Source of the DNA: Liquorilactobacillus nagelii DSM 13675
Lineage (GTDB): Bacteria; Bacillota; Bacilli; Lactobacillales; Lactobacillaceae
DNA length: 64,000 nt
Assembly (NCBI RefSeq): GCF_019444005.1
Contig: NZ_CP049304.1
Span: forward strand, 992,001 to 1,056,000
Reading direction: 5' to 3'
The position numbers were made by a program, and so were the translations under genes. Shown piece by piece: positions 17,333-26,562 of this stretch. How positions within the stretch are numbered: the first letter of the stretch is position 1; each line of letters begins with the position of its first letter. The notes below the pieces were generated by a model. It was not told the origin of the DNA and did not search any database. It worked only from the letters and a program-made list of their open reading frames with translations.

Positions 17333-17901
17333 TACATTTCCTCCCCATAAACAAAGTTCAAGTCAGCATCTTTCAAGTTTGGATGATGCTTGTCTTTTTC
17401 AGATAAGATTAAATGATCCAATGGCATTGGCCACTTAATCCCAATCTCAGGATCATCAAACGCAATTCCGCCATCAGCTTCTGGAGCATAGTAGCCATCA
17501 ACTTTGTAGGCAACGTTAACATTCGGGGTCAAGGTTACAAAGCCATGGGCAAAACCCTTAGGAACCAGTAATTGACGATGATTATATTCACTAAGCAGGT
17601 AGCCTTCCCACTTACCATAAGTCGGTGAGCCCTTGCGAATATCAACCAAGACATCATAGATCACTCCAGTAACAGCCCGTAATAACTTAGTCTGTGAATG
17701 CGGTGCTAATTGATAGTGCATGCCCCGTAGCACACCAGGTTCAACTGATAATGACTGATTGTCCTGAATAAAATCAATGTCAATTCCTGCTTCATGGAAC
17801 TTGTTTTTAGTATAAGTCTCGGTAAAAAAGCCACGATGATCACCAAAAACATCAGTTTCGACAATTCTTACATCTTGTAAATTAGTTGAGATAACTTTCA
17901 A
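17332..17901 (-). CDS. rmlC: dTDP-4-dehydrorhamnose 3,5-epimerase
   Basis: A 189-residue cupin-fold epimerase, third step of dTDP-L-rhamnose synthesis. DHRGFFTETY, LRGMHYQ with the catalytic His, and LLVPKGFAHGFVTL are visible. The TTG at 17901 (first residues MKVIST) is preferred, because AGGAG lies 8 bases upstream; a GTG at 17910 sits inside that site. Confidence 0.96.
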   Translation of the reverse strand: MKVISTNLQDVRIVETDVFGDHRGFFTETYTKNKFHEAGIDIDFIQDNQSLSVEPGVLRGMHYQLAPHSQTKLLRAVTGVIYDVLVDIRKGSPTYGKWEGYLLSEYNHRQLLVPKGFAHGFVTLTPNVNVAYKVDGYYAPEADGGIAFDDPEIGIKWPMPLDHLILSEKDKHHPNLKDADLNFVYGEEM

Positions 17902-17916
17902 TTTTGCCACTCCTTA

Positions 17917-18786
17917 TTAATTTTGCTTTGCTAACCGAATCAAGTACTGACCGTAGTCATTTTTCTTCATTGACTGTGCAAGTTCCAATAACCGTTCTCT
18001 ATTAATATACCCCATTCGGAAAGCAATTTCTTCTAAACAAGCAACTTTTAAATTTTGCCGCTTCTGAATCGTAGCAATAAAACTAGCAGCTTCCAACATT
18101 GAATCATGTGTTCCAGTATCTAACCAGGCATAACCACGGCCCATCAACTTAACATTTAAATCACCGTTAGCCAAATAAATCTTATTCAGATCGGTAATCT
18201 CTAATTCACCGCGAGCTGATGGTTCAAGATTAGCAGCATAGTCGACTACCCGATTATCATAAAAATAAAGTCCGGTAACCGCATAATTGCTTTTAGGATG
18301 AGCCGGTTTTTCTTCTAATGAAACGGCCTGCATCTGCTGATCAAATTCAACTACTCCAAAACGTTCTGGATCGTTAACATGATAACCAAAAACAGTTGCG
18401 CCACTAGTTAGCTTAGCTGCATCTTGCAGCATCTCAGCCATGCCACTGCCATAATAGATGTTGTCACCTAAAATTAAACAAACTGAATCATTGCCGATAA
18501 ATTCACGACCGACAATAAAAGCTTCGGCCAATCCATTCGGCTTTGCTTGAACAGCGTAACTTAAATTGATGCCAAAGTCAGAACCATCACCCAATAACTG
18601 TTCAAACATTGGTGTATATTCTGGGGTTGAAATCACTAAAATATCTTGAATTCCCGCTAACATTAATGTTGATAACGGATAATAAATCATCGGTTTATCA
18701 TAAACCGGAATCAATTGTTTTGAAATACCGCGGGTAATCGGATAAAGACGCGTTCCACTACCACCGGCTAAAATTATGCCTTTCAT
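17917..18786 (-). CDS. rmlA: Glucose-1-phosphate thymidylyltransferase
   Basis: A 289-residue nucleotidyltransferase that makes dTDP-glucose, the first step to dTDP-rhamnose. The signature [13 protein letters not shown] and [17 protein letters not shown] are at the N-terminus, and ILGDNIYYG and [14 protein letters not shown] follow. The ATG at 18786 has AAAGGAG at good spacing; an upstream in-frame ATG at 18816 lacks one. Confidence 0.96.
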   Translation of the reverse strand: MKGIILAGGSGTRLYPITRGISKQLIPVYDKPMIYYPLSTLMLAGIQDILVISTPEYTPMFEQLLGDGSDFGINLSYAVQAKPNGLAEAFIVGREFIGNDSVCLILGDNIYYGSGMAEMLQDAAKLTSGATVFGYHVNDPERFGVVEFDQQMQAVSLEEKPAHPKSNYAVTGLYFYDNRVVDYAANLEPSARGELEITDLNKIYLANGDLNVKLMGRGYAWLDTGTHDSMLEAASFIATIQKRQNLKVACLEEIAFRMGYINRERLLELAQSMKKNDYGQYLIRLAKQN

Positions 18787-18862
18787 TATTTTCTCCTTTA
18801 ATTTTGATATAAACATACATTTTCATCATAAATGTATGTGACAAAATTGTAAATCAAAAAAA

Positions 18863-19975
18863 TTAATCCAATTCTTTTTCAACCGTTACTAAAGCTGCAC
18901 CAATCACTTGATCCATATTATAGTAACGATATTGTCCTAATCGACCACCGAAAATGATATTATCGGCTTTTGTATCGGCCAACTCTTTGTATTTTTTGTA
19001 TAAAGCATTATTAGCAGAGTTATTGACTGGATAATACGGTTCATCCCCACGATGCCAAGTTTTAGGATACTCACGGGTAATAATTGTTTTGTTCTTATCG
19101 CCTTTACCAAACTCAAAATGTTTGTGCTCAATAATTCGAGTAAAAGGCGTTTTAGCATCAGTATAATTCACGACTGCATTTCCTTGAAAATTATCTTGGT
19201 CAAGTTCTTCGGTTTCAAACTTCAAACTACGATACTCAAGCTCACCATAACAGTAATCAAAATACTGATCAATCATCCCTGTAAACACTACTTTATCATA
19301 ATTTTTAAGATACTCATCCTGATTGTTAAAGAAGTCGATGCCAGTCTCAACCGTGATTAAATCACTACTCAGCATCTTCTCAACAATTTGAGTATAACCG
19401 CCAATCGGAATTCCTTGATAAGGATCATTAAAATAGTTATTATCATAGGTCAAACGCACCGGCAGGCGACGAATGATAAACGCTGGTAAATCTTTAGCTG
19501 AGCGCCCCCACTGTTTTTCAGTATAGCCTTTAATTAGTTTTTGATAAATATCAGTACCAACCAGTGAAATGGCTTGTTCTTCTAGATTTTCTGGTTTTTT
19601 CCCCTGTAAAACAGCTCGCTGTTCATCAATTTTAGCCAAAGCTTCTTGCGGTGTAACTACTCCCCAAAGTTTATTGAAAGTATTCATGTTAAATGGTAAG
19701 TTATAAATTTCACCAAGATAGTTTGCAACGGGTGTATTGGTATACCGATTAAAGTCAGCAAACTGATGAACATAATTCCAAATCTTTTTATTAGCTGTAT
19801 GAAAGATATGTGCTCCATATTGATGAACTTGAATTCCGGCAACTTCCTTAGTGTAAATATTACCGGCAATATGATTTCTTTTTTCAATTACCTTTACTTG
19901 ATTGCCGCGTTTAGCCGCTTCATAGGCAAAAGTCGCTCCGAATAAGCCAGCTCCTACTATTAAGTAATTTGTCAT
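18863..19975 (-). CDS. glf: UDP-galactopyranose mutase
   Basis: A 370-residue flavoprotein that interconverts UDP-galactopyranose and UDP-galactofuranose. The FAD-binding GAGLFGATFAYEA is at the N-terminus, with HQYGAHIFHT, YTEKQWG and the C-terminal FGGRLGQYRYYNMDQVI typical of Glf. It implies galactofuranose in the polymer. GGAGA precedes the ATG. Confidence 0.95.
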   Translation of the reverse strand: MTNYLIVGAGLFGATFAYEAAKRGNQVKVIEKRNHIAGNIYTKEVAGIQVHQYGAHIFHTANKKIWNYVHQFADFNRYTNTPVANYLGEIYNLPFNMNTFNKLWGVVTPQEALAKIDEQRAVLQGKKPENLEEQAISLVGTDIYQKLIKGYTEKQWGRSAKDLPAFIIRRLPVRLTYDNNYFNDPYQGIPIGGYTQIVEKMLSSDLITVETGIDFFNNQDEYLKNYDKVVFTGMIDQYFDYCYGELEYRSLKFETEELDQDNFQGNAVVNYTDAKTPFTRIIEHKHFEFGKGDKNKTIITREYPKTWHRGDEPYYPVNNSANNALYKKYKELADTKADNIIFGGRLGQYRYYNMDQVIGAALVTVEKELD

Positions 19976-20187
19976 TTTATATCTCCATTCAAACTTATTC
20001 TAAACAAAATACTACCTCTCTATGCTTATCGTTTAATTAAAAATGTATAATTTTTATTGAATCTTCTAAAATAATTCTCCAATTGAAAACATCTTTACTA
20101 TAAATTAGTTTGACTCTACATTATGATATAGCCATTATATCTTGTTTTAGATTATGACAAATTACTCAAACTAAATACAAATGAAAG

Positions 20188-21525
20188 CTATTTCATCTTT
20201 ATATTCGATAATCTTACTAATAAAAAGTCAAATAAAACAAATAGAAACATATATTCAAGAGTCACAAAGGAAAAATCAATTTGAAATAGAATATCATCAC
20301 TCGAATATTCGAAAAGAGCATTGCATATAAACATATAAAACAAAACCGAGAAACAAATTTTATTTTTTTTCATAAATCTAACTTTATTTAGTATAAAATT
20401 ATAATACACGCAAAAAATACTAGAGTGTAAGGCAGAAAGTAGAACAACCCCTATTAAGCCGAAATCATTATAGTACACTCTAAAAGCAGTATAAATATTT
20501 CCTAAAGAAAATCCATTAAACATTCTCCATTCCTTATTAACAATAAGTGAATTTAAATCGTTATTATTTGTAATAGACCCCCAACCTCGCCAAAAGTTTT
20601 TAAAAGTTTCTTGCCCCCATACAATATTGCTAGATTGTGGATTAGCTACAATATTAAGACTTGGATTATTTAAATACATATCAAAAAGTTTTATAGGTGC
20701 CCCAATATATTTAGAAATATAATCAATAAATCCATACTCACTTGTTCTTCCAACTAAAGTTCTTATACTGGAAAAAGCGAGGATTACAATCAAAAAAACA
20801 ATAAGATACTTCATAAGCAATTTAATTTCTTTTAATGAAAAAGTGTTTTTTTTGTCTTTATTGAAAAGAATGTAATATAAAACAAGTGCTGCAAAAACGA
20901 AATTTAGGATATTACTTCTAGATCCAATAAGAATAGAGCAAAAAGATGCTATTAAAACAGGTAAAATACTTAAAAAACAATTCAAAAGTGAAATTTTATT
21001 TTTCCCCTTTTGAAATATATTTAAAATTAGTATATATATGTATATATACGCAATAGAAAATATCGACATTAGTCCATATTTTGAAATATTTGATATTGAT
21101 TCTTGCAAATACCCCAAGGAGGAACCATTCCTATACTTACCAATCATTTCAGAAAAGTTTGAAAAACCACCAATGCTTAACGAGCTTTGCCGCACGTCTA
21201 TATATATTTTAAAAGTTAATAGTATTTCTATAATAATAACAGCTATCGTAATTCGAGCATTTATATATGGCGGTCTGTATTCTTTTTTTTCAGGAATATT
21301 CCCTACTCTATCAAACTTGAAATTTTCACTGCAAATTAAACCAACTGTTGTGTAAGAAATAACACCAACAGAAAGAACAGAAAAAGTTTTTAAGGAGATA
21401 TATGCATCCCATTGATTAATTTGAAGCAAAACTATAACCATGCTTATTAAAAAACTTTCCAAAACAATAGATACTGGGAAAACAAAATCACCTTTTTTTA
21501 CATACAGAACTATACAAAGCAACAA
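20188..21525 (-). CDS. wzy: EPS repeat-unit polymerase (Wzy-like)
   Basis: A membrane protein of at least 445 residues with about 11-12 hydrophobic segments and a large loop near the C-terminal third, typical of oligosaccharide repeat-unit polymerases. It carries a GSRSN motif before a long helix, as seen in many Wzy proteins. The start is unclear: the frame stays open upstream to the stop of the preceding gene, contains no ATG or GTG there, and would add a plausible first helix. TTG at 21525 is listed as the first conventional start but has no ribosome binding site; GGGGGG at 21565-21570 could serve a rare ATT, ATC or ATA start. The region is AT-rich. Confidence 0.75.
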   Translation of the reverse strand: MLLCIVLYVKKGDFVFPVSIVLESFLISMVIVLLQINQWDAYISLKTFSVLSVGVISYTTVGLICSENFKFDRVGNIPEKKEYRPPYINARITIAVIIIEILLTFKIYIDVRQSSLSIGGFSNFSEMIGKYRNGSSLGYLQESISNISKYGLMSIFSIAYIYIYILILNIFQKGKNKISLLNCFLSILPVLIASFCSILIGSRSNILNFVFAALVLYYILFNKDKKNTFSLKEIKLLMKYLIVFLIVILAFSSIRTLVGRTSEYGFIDYISKYIGAPIKLFDMYLNNPSLNIVANPQSSNIVWGQETFKNFWRGWGSITNNNDLNSLIVNKEWRMFNGFSLGNIYTAFRVYYNDFGLIGVVLLSALHSSIFCVYYNFILNKVRFMKKNKICFSVLFYMFICNALFEYSSDDILFQIDFSFVTLEYMFLFVLFDFLLVRLSNIKMK

Positions 21526-21576
21526 TAAAATTTCTATAAAAAAAAGATATGTATATATGATAATCCCCCCAAAAAA

Positions 21577-22572
21577 TTATTTTTTAAAATCAAAAAGATA
21601 TTTTTGATATCCGTTAAAAAAACATGTAGCATACAAAGCACAAGTTTTAAAAAAATGATTTCTTTTAACTCTTTTTTTTAACATATATATAGTCAAAAAA
21701 ATACTTCCTTTCAATATTTTGCGTTTCATCTCAATAACATCTAAAACAGCACATTTAGATTCTAAAGATAAGTCTAAAGTTGTGAGTGTTTGGCTTAAAA
21801 CAATGGCTCTAGTTTTACACAAACTTGTATAACCCATAAAAACTTTTCTTACAGCATTGCCAAATCCATTTTTAAATTGTTGATCACCAGAAGCATTACT
21901 GCTATGACGTCTATAATTTACAAGAGCTTCATCAAAAAAGAATGCTTGCCCATATATAACAGCAAATTTAAGTAGATTACCATCATGTATAAATGCATTT
22001 CTTTTCCTTACTTTTTCTGATGAAATTTCAGGAAGCCTTCTTAACAACAAATAATTAAACATACATGTGCATCCCCACATATACTCATGTGAAAAAAAAA
22101 CATTAATAGGATTACCAAAATTCAAATTAATTTTTTTATTCATACTTTTCAAAACCAAAGAACCAGTTTCATTAATAATGCTAAAGTCACTATAAACTAG
22201 TAAAGGCATTTTATTTTTGCTTTCTAGAAAAACAATTAATTTTTCTAGTTTATCTTCATTCCAAACATCATCTTGATCCGAAAGAGCATAGTAATCAAAT
22301 GACTGCATCTTTTTTGCGAGTATAATGAGTTCATGGAAATTAACGAAAGCTCCATGCTCCCCATCGTTGTTTTTTACTAATGATATCCTACCATCTATTT
22401 TTTGATACTTTTTTATGATATCTATAGTTTTATCACTTGAATTATCATCCCTAATTAATAACTTCCAATTCGAATGAGTTTGATTTCGAATGCTTTCAAG
22501 CTGTTCAGATATATACTCTTCACCATTATAGGTTGCCATTAAAATTAAACAAGTCTTTCCATCACTCCCCAT
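21577..22572 (-). CDS. GT2-family glycosyltransferase
   Basis: A 331-residue family 2 (GT-A fold) transferase. It begins with the nucleotide-sugar binding region LILMATYNGEEYISEQL, has IRDDNSSDKT, and the acidic motif ALSDQDDVW near residue 95. This subtype is common among rhamnosyl- and galactofuranosyl-transferases. It is cytoplasmic or peripheral and would extend the lipid-linked repeat unit. It overlaps the upstream SDR gene by 11 bases. The donor sugar cannot be told from sequence. Confidence 0.88.
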   Translation of the reverse strand: MGSDGKTCLILMATYNGEEYISEQLESIRNQTHSNWKLLIRDDNSSDKTIDIIKKYQKIDGRISLVKNNDGEHGAFVNFHELIILAKKMQSFDYYALSDQDDVWNEDKLEKLIVFLESKNKMPLLVYSDFSIINETGSLVLKSMNKKINLNFGNPINVFFSHEYMWGCTCMFNYLLLRRLPEISSEKVRKRNAFIHDGNLLKFAVIYGQAFFFDEALVNYRRHSSNASGDQQFKNGFGNAVRKVFMGYTSLCKTRAIVLSQTLTTLDLSLESKCAVLDVIEMKRKILKGSIFLTIYMLKKRVKRNHFFKTCALYATCFFNGYQKYLFDFKK

Positions 22573-23635
22573 TAATTCTTCTCCTTTCTTTTAAAATTTC
22601 AATAGTATGTTTCAAACCTAATTTAATGTCAAATATAGGAGTATATCCAATTTTTCTTAATTTACTCTCATCTAATAATGCTTTTGTTGCTTTAGAAAAT
22701 CCTTGAAGTTCAACACTGTCAGGTAAATTATATACAACACTTTTATTATTTATCTTTGCAATGTTCTCAGCAAGCTCTTTTAACGTAATGTTGCTTTTCA
22801 AATTTGCAATATTATAAGCCTCACCACTTGTTCCCTTTAACAAACAGTATAATATTCCTCTTACTGCATCAGCAACATAACAATATGAATACAGCTGCTC
22901 ACCTGAACTTTTAAGAACTACATTTTCATTATTGACACCATTTTTTATAAATTGAGATATGGCCTTTGAATCGGATTTCAACATAGTTGGTCCATACGTT
23001 CTTGCAAGCCTTGTAATTACAAAATCTTGACCCATTTGTTTCAAATAAGCTTGACACAGTGACTCTCCAACACGTTTACTTTCAGGATAACCTGCTCTTA
23101 AAGTATTACAATCAATATATCCCAGATACTTCTCATTAAATAACCTAGTATCTCCCTTATTTTCTCCATATACTTCAACTGAAGATGCAAATAGAAATCT
23201 ATCAACTTTTTTTTCTGCACTAAATTTTAATAAATTATTAGTTCCAATTACATTTGTTGTTATAGTTCCAATAGGATCAGTTGAGTAAGCCCTTGGATGA
23301 GTATTACTTGCCGCATGTATTAAATAATTTACTTTTTCATTGCATTTAATGATTTCTTTTGATATATCAGATTTTATAAATGAAAAGTTTTCATTTTCCC
23401 AATATGAACTAAATCTTAACTCTGCTTTTTTCAAAGTTCTGCCTACAGCTAATACTTTGCAATTTAAATTATCTTCACTGTTTTTTTTCATTAAACAATC
23501 AATTAAAAATGTACCAATTAAACCAGTAGCACCAGTTATTAATACAGTTTTGTTCTTTAAATTTTCCCATGGTAAATCAAGTTCTGTTACTGTCGATAGA
23601 TCTTTTCTATATAAATTTATTTCAACCAATTCCAT
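22562..23635 (-). CDS. NAD-dependent epimerase/dehydratase-like SDR, possible CDP-alditol pathway
   Basis: A 357-residue extended SDR. GATGLIGTFL is the NAD(P) motif (about residues 35-44), followed by HAASNTHPRAYSTDP, a Ser-rich catalytic segment FASSVEVYGEN and the YPESKR catalytic pair. It is next to an IspD-like cytidylyltransferase. In pneumococcal capsule loci an IspD-like gene plus an NAD-epimerase-like gene are assigned to CDP-alditol synthesis (for example CDP-arabinitol), so a similar reductase role is plausible. It could also be an ordinary nucleotide-sugar epimerase. Confidence 0.75.
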   Translation of the reverse strand: MELVEINLYRKDLSTVTELDLPWENLKNKTVLITGATGLIGTFLIDCLMKKNSEDNLNCKVLAVGRTLKKAELRFSSYWENENFSFIKSDISKEIIKCNEKVNYLIHAASNTHPRAYSTDPIGTITTNVIGTNNLLKFSAEKKVDRFLFASSVEVYGENKGDTRLFNEKYLGYIDCNTLRAGYPESKRVGESLCQAYLKQMGQDFVITRLARTYGPTMLKSDSKAISQFIKNGVNNENVVLKSSGEQLYSYCYVADAVRGILYCLLKGTSGEAYNIANLKSNITLKELAENIAKINNKSVVYNLPDSVELQGFSKATKALLDESKLRKIGYTPIFDIKLGLKHTIEILKERRRINGE

Positions 23636-23649
23636 AAAAGTACTCCTAT

Positions 23650-24372
23650 TTATTTAAGCCAACTCTTCTTTTCGTTTTTCAAAAAACCTCGAAACATCTC
23701 CAAATCATCCTTAGTAGTTAGCTTTATGTTCTTATCCGAACCAGCAGCAAAATGTAAACAAACTCCTAAATCAGCCATCATAGTATTTGTGTATGAAGAA
23801 CCATAAATTCCTATTTTTCTTTCAAAAGCTTCATGATATTTTTTATCCAATAAATCAAACTTGTATGCTTGCGGTGTTGAAACACGCCTCAATGTTTCTC
23901 TTGGAATATATTTCTTTGTAACTGAACTATCTTTTGAATCAATTACAAATATTTGTTCATTATAAGGTAGAGATGTTACCGCATTCCCAAATTTATCGCA
24001 TTTTAAAATAACATCTGATAATACTGAATCATCAACTAAAGGTCGAATCCCGTCATGAATAATTATATTATCGTTTAAACCACATTTACCTTCTAAATTG
24101 AAAACACCGTTTCTAATAGATTCCTGCCCAGTAGAGCCTCCAGTTACAACCCATTTCAATTTTGAAATATTAAATTGCTTAGCATAAGCTCTTAAAACAT
24201 CTTGCCATCCATCAATACAAACAACTTCAATTGCATCTATCTGCGGATGATTTTGAAAACTCTCAAGTGTATAAATTAAAATTGGTTTATCATCCACATG
24301 AATAAATTGTTTTGGTATATCCTGTCCCATTCTATGTCCAGATCCGCCCGCAATTACTATAGCAATATTCAA
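23650..24372 (-). CDS. IspD/TarI-like cytidylyltransferase
   Basis: A 240-residue CTP-dependent nucleotidyltransferase. The motif AGGSGHRMGQDIPKQF is at residues 8-23, with IHDGIRPLV and RRVSTPQAY downstream. The family includes IspD (isoprenoid pathway) and TarI (CDP-ribitol). Its place in the EPS operon, next to an SDR and a CDP-alcohol transferase, favours making a CDP-activated alditol or other polyol phosphate. The start is TTG at 24372, set by GGAGG 8 bases upstream. Confidence 0.85.
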   Translation of the reverse strand: MNIAIVIAGGSGHRMGQDIPKQFIHVDDKPILIYTLESFQNHPQIDAIEVVCIDGWQDVLRAYAKQFNISKLKWVVTGGSTGQESIRNGVFNLEGKCGLNDNIIIHDGIRPLVDDSVLSDVILKCDKFGNAVTSLPYNEQIFVIDSKDSSVTKKYIPRETLRRVSTPQAYKFDLLDKKYHEAFERKIGIYGSSYTNTMMADLGVCLHFAAGSDKNIKLTTKDDLEMFRGFLKNEKKSWLK

Positions 24373-24375
24373 AAT

Positions 24376-25104
24376 TTAATTCCTCCCCAAAATATCTTTT
24401 AATGAAACTATTGCAACAATTAAATTAAATAGCAAATAAATTATAGTATATATATTAAGAATCCTAAATAATATAGCCAACAATAAGAGAAATTGAGCTC
24501 CCCCAGAAACAGAACTTAAATTGAGCGCAATTACCTTATAAGGACCAAATGAACCTTTATCTTTAACACTATCAATGCTGGAATCATCTTTTAAAGTTGC
24601 AAGTGCTTTTTGCATTACTAATCTTGGAAAAATTGTAGCAATTCCTGAAATGGCACCAAAAATTATATATAATTCATTATTTTCAAAAGAAAAATTAAGA
24701 ACTCCACCAACATGTGCAGCTGCTATACCGGCTGCAAAGAAAGTAACAACCATAGCTAAATACCCGCTCGTCGCATCGAAGACACTTCCTATTTCAGAAT
24801 ATTGCTTACGATATCGTGCAACATTTCCATCAACACCATCAATTAAGTTCCATAAAAACAAACATAACCAACCAATTATTAAAAGAAATGAAGATTTTGC
24901 AACATAAAAAAAATAAAATCCGACTATCAAAGGAACCATTGACAACATCGAGATAAAATTAGGTGTTAGTTTGGTATATAAAAATGGAACTGTTAAAATA
25001 TACGATAATTTTCTACCGACATAATAAGCAATATAGTCATTTTTTGCCATTCTTTTTTTTTCATGAGTCATTGTTGCCTTTTCTATATCAGACGGCTTAA
25101 TCAT
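24376..25104 (-). CDS. CDP-alcohol phosphatidyltransferase-family membrane protein, last catalytic Asp missing
   Basis: A 242-residue integral membrane protein of the CDP-alcohol phosphotransferase family. LTPNFIS precedes the signature DGVDGNVAR, followed by GSVFDATSG. The family pattern is DxxDGxxAR-x8-GxxxDxxxD. Here Asp89, Asp92 and Asp110 are present but position 114 is Gly instead of Asp. In this family the fourth Asp is regarded as the catalytic base, so activity may be altered. About six helices are predicted. It lies 3 bases after the cytidylyltransferase and probably uses its CDP product. Confidence 0.85.
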   Translation of the reverse strand: MIKPSDIEKATMTHEKKRMAKNDYIAYYVGRKLSYILTVPFLYTKLTPNFISMLSMVPLIVGFYFFYVAKSSFLLIIGWLCLFLWNLIDGVDGNVARYRKQYSEIGSVFDATSGYLAMVVTFFAAGIAAAHVGGVLNFSFENNELYIIFGAISGIATIFPRLVMQKALATLKDDSSIDSVKDKGSFGPYKVIALNLSSVSGGAQFLLLLAILFRILNIYTIIYLLFNLIVAIVSLKDILGRN

Positions 25105-25120
25105 TCATATCATCTTCCTC

Positions 25121-26548
25121 TTATAAAATACTATTTTTTTCGACTTTATAGATATTAAATATTTTTTTACAATAATAAACACCAAAAATTACATAGATTA
25201 ATCCAAATAACAGTACCGACAAGTACAAAGAGCTGATAGACAAATTTATCGTTAGAAAAATCACTACCATCCCAACCTCAATTGAAATATCTTTAATAAA
25301 ACCAACGCTTAATTTTTTCGAAACAAAAATTGTAGATGAAATACTTCTAGATGCGAGCGCGATTAAAATCAAATATACAAAACTTGATATTCCAGCAGAA
25401 ATAGTTCCTAAAAATAAGGTACCCAAAAAGCTGAACGATACTGACATAAGATTAAAAAACAACAATTTTTTTTCTAGTCTCAAAGTTTTCATCATTGTAT
25501 TAGAAAGAAGCTCAAACTTTCCATCAAAGACCGTCATTGGAAAAAGTACAGTCATATATTTAAAACTATCTGCATATTGAGGAAGCCATCTTGGTAAAAA
25601 CCACATCATTGGATAATACAACAACAACATGGTTATAAGTACTAAAGTTATGCATTCCCTTATTCCTATAAAAACATTACTAATCCTTTTTCTATCAATT
25701 CTCCTTAAAAAAGGAAACAGCACTAAACTAATAGCACTTATAAATGTCATTATAAAACTTGATATACTGAGCATTAAAGAAACTTTCCCGAAGTCTCTCA
25801 CTCCAAAATAATGTTGAATTCCGTATCTAATAATACCAACAACTAAAATACTCGCAAAATTTGCAACTAATAATTTACTTCCAATAGATATATCATTATA
25901 AATATTCTTAATAAAAAGATTAGCCGAAATTATCTTATGCACTATGAGATCTTTGCAAAATAAAAACGAAGTACACATCGAAGACATTCTAGCTACTAGA
26001 TCACAAATTATTAATACAACGAAATTTTTTTCCCCTAAGGCAACAACTAAAATAACAAGTATTATGTACAAAATACGATCAAAGGAAACAACAAATGCAT
26101 ACTCCCTTATTCGGGTCGTCACTTGAAGAATGTACTGAAAAAAAGTTCGTATATTTGTAAACAATAAACCTAATGCCACACCATATATTACTAATTTTCT
26201 ATTATCAGCCATTTGAAATGAATAGGCATATAAAAAAATAATTATTGCTTCAACAAGTTGTAAAAAAAGAATCCCTAAAAATTCTTTCTGGAATAAATCT
26301 TTATCTAGATTACTATATTTTTCTCCCCCAAATTTTAAATAGATTCCATCTAACCATCCGAAGTGCAGGATCCCAACATACATCATAAAAAATGTGTATA
26401 GTTGCCAATATGAATACTGACTTACACCAATTATTTTGGGAATAACAAATACAACTAAACTTGATATTAAAAGTGTTATGCCATTCGAAAAAATTGTGTA
26501 AGAAAAATATTTAAATAGTTTTTTAATTTTCAAGTTTACACCATTCAA
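25121..26548 (-). CDS. wzx: Polysaccharide repeat-unit flippase (Wzx-like)
   Basis: A 475-residue membrane protein with about 12-14 helices throughout, of the MOP polysaccharide exporter type. It would flip the lipid-linked repeat unit across the membrane. The N-terminus (NGVNLKIKKLFKYFSYTIFS) followed by a helix is typical. The start is uncertain: TTG at 26548 or a TTG four codons later, which has GGTG close upstream. Base composition is strongly AT-rich like its neighbours. Confidence 0.85.
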   Translation of the reverse strand: MNGVNLKIKKLFKYFSYTIFSNGITLLISSLVVFVIPKIIGVSQYSYWQLYTFFMMYVGILHFGWLDGIYLKFGGEKYSNLDKDLFQKEFLGILFLQLVEAIIIFLYAYSFQMADNRKLVIYGVALGLLFTNIRTFFQYILQVTTRIREYAFVVSFDRILYIILVILVVALGEKNFVVLIICDLVARMSSMCTSFLFCKDLIVHKIISANLFIKNIYNDISIGSKLLVANFASILVVGIIRYGIQHYFGVRDFGKVSLMLSISSFIMTFISAISLVLFPFLRRIDRKRISNVFIGIRECITLVLITMLLLYYPMMWFLPRWLPQYADSFKYMTVLFPMTVFDGKFELLSNTMMKTLRLEKKLLFFNLMSVSFSFLGTLFLGTISAGISSFVYLILIALASRSISSTIFVSKKLSVGFIKDISIEVGMVVIFLTINLSISSLYLSVLLFGLIYVIFGVYYCKKIFNIYKVEKNSIL

Positions 26549-26562
26549 TTCTATACCATATT

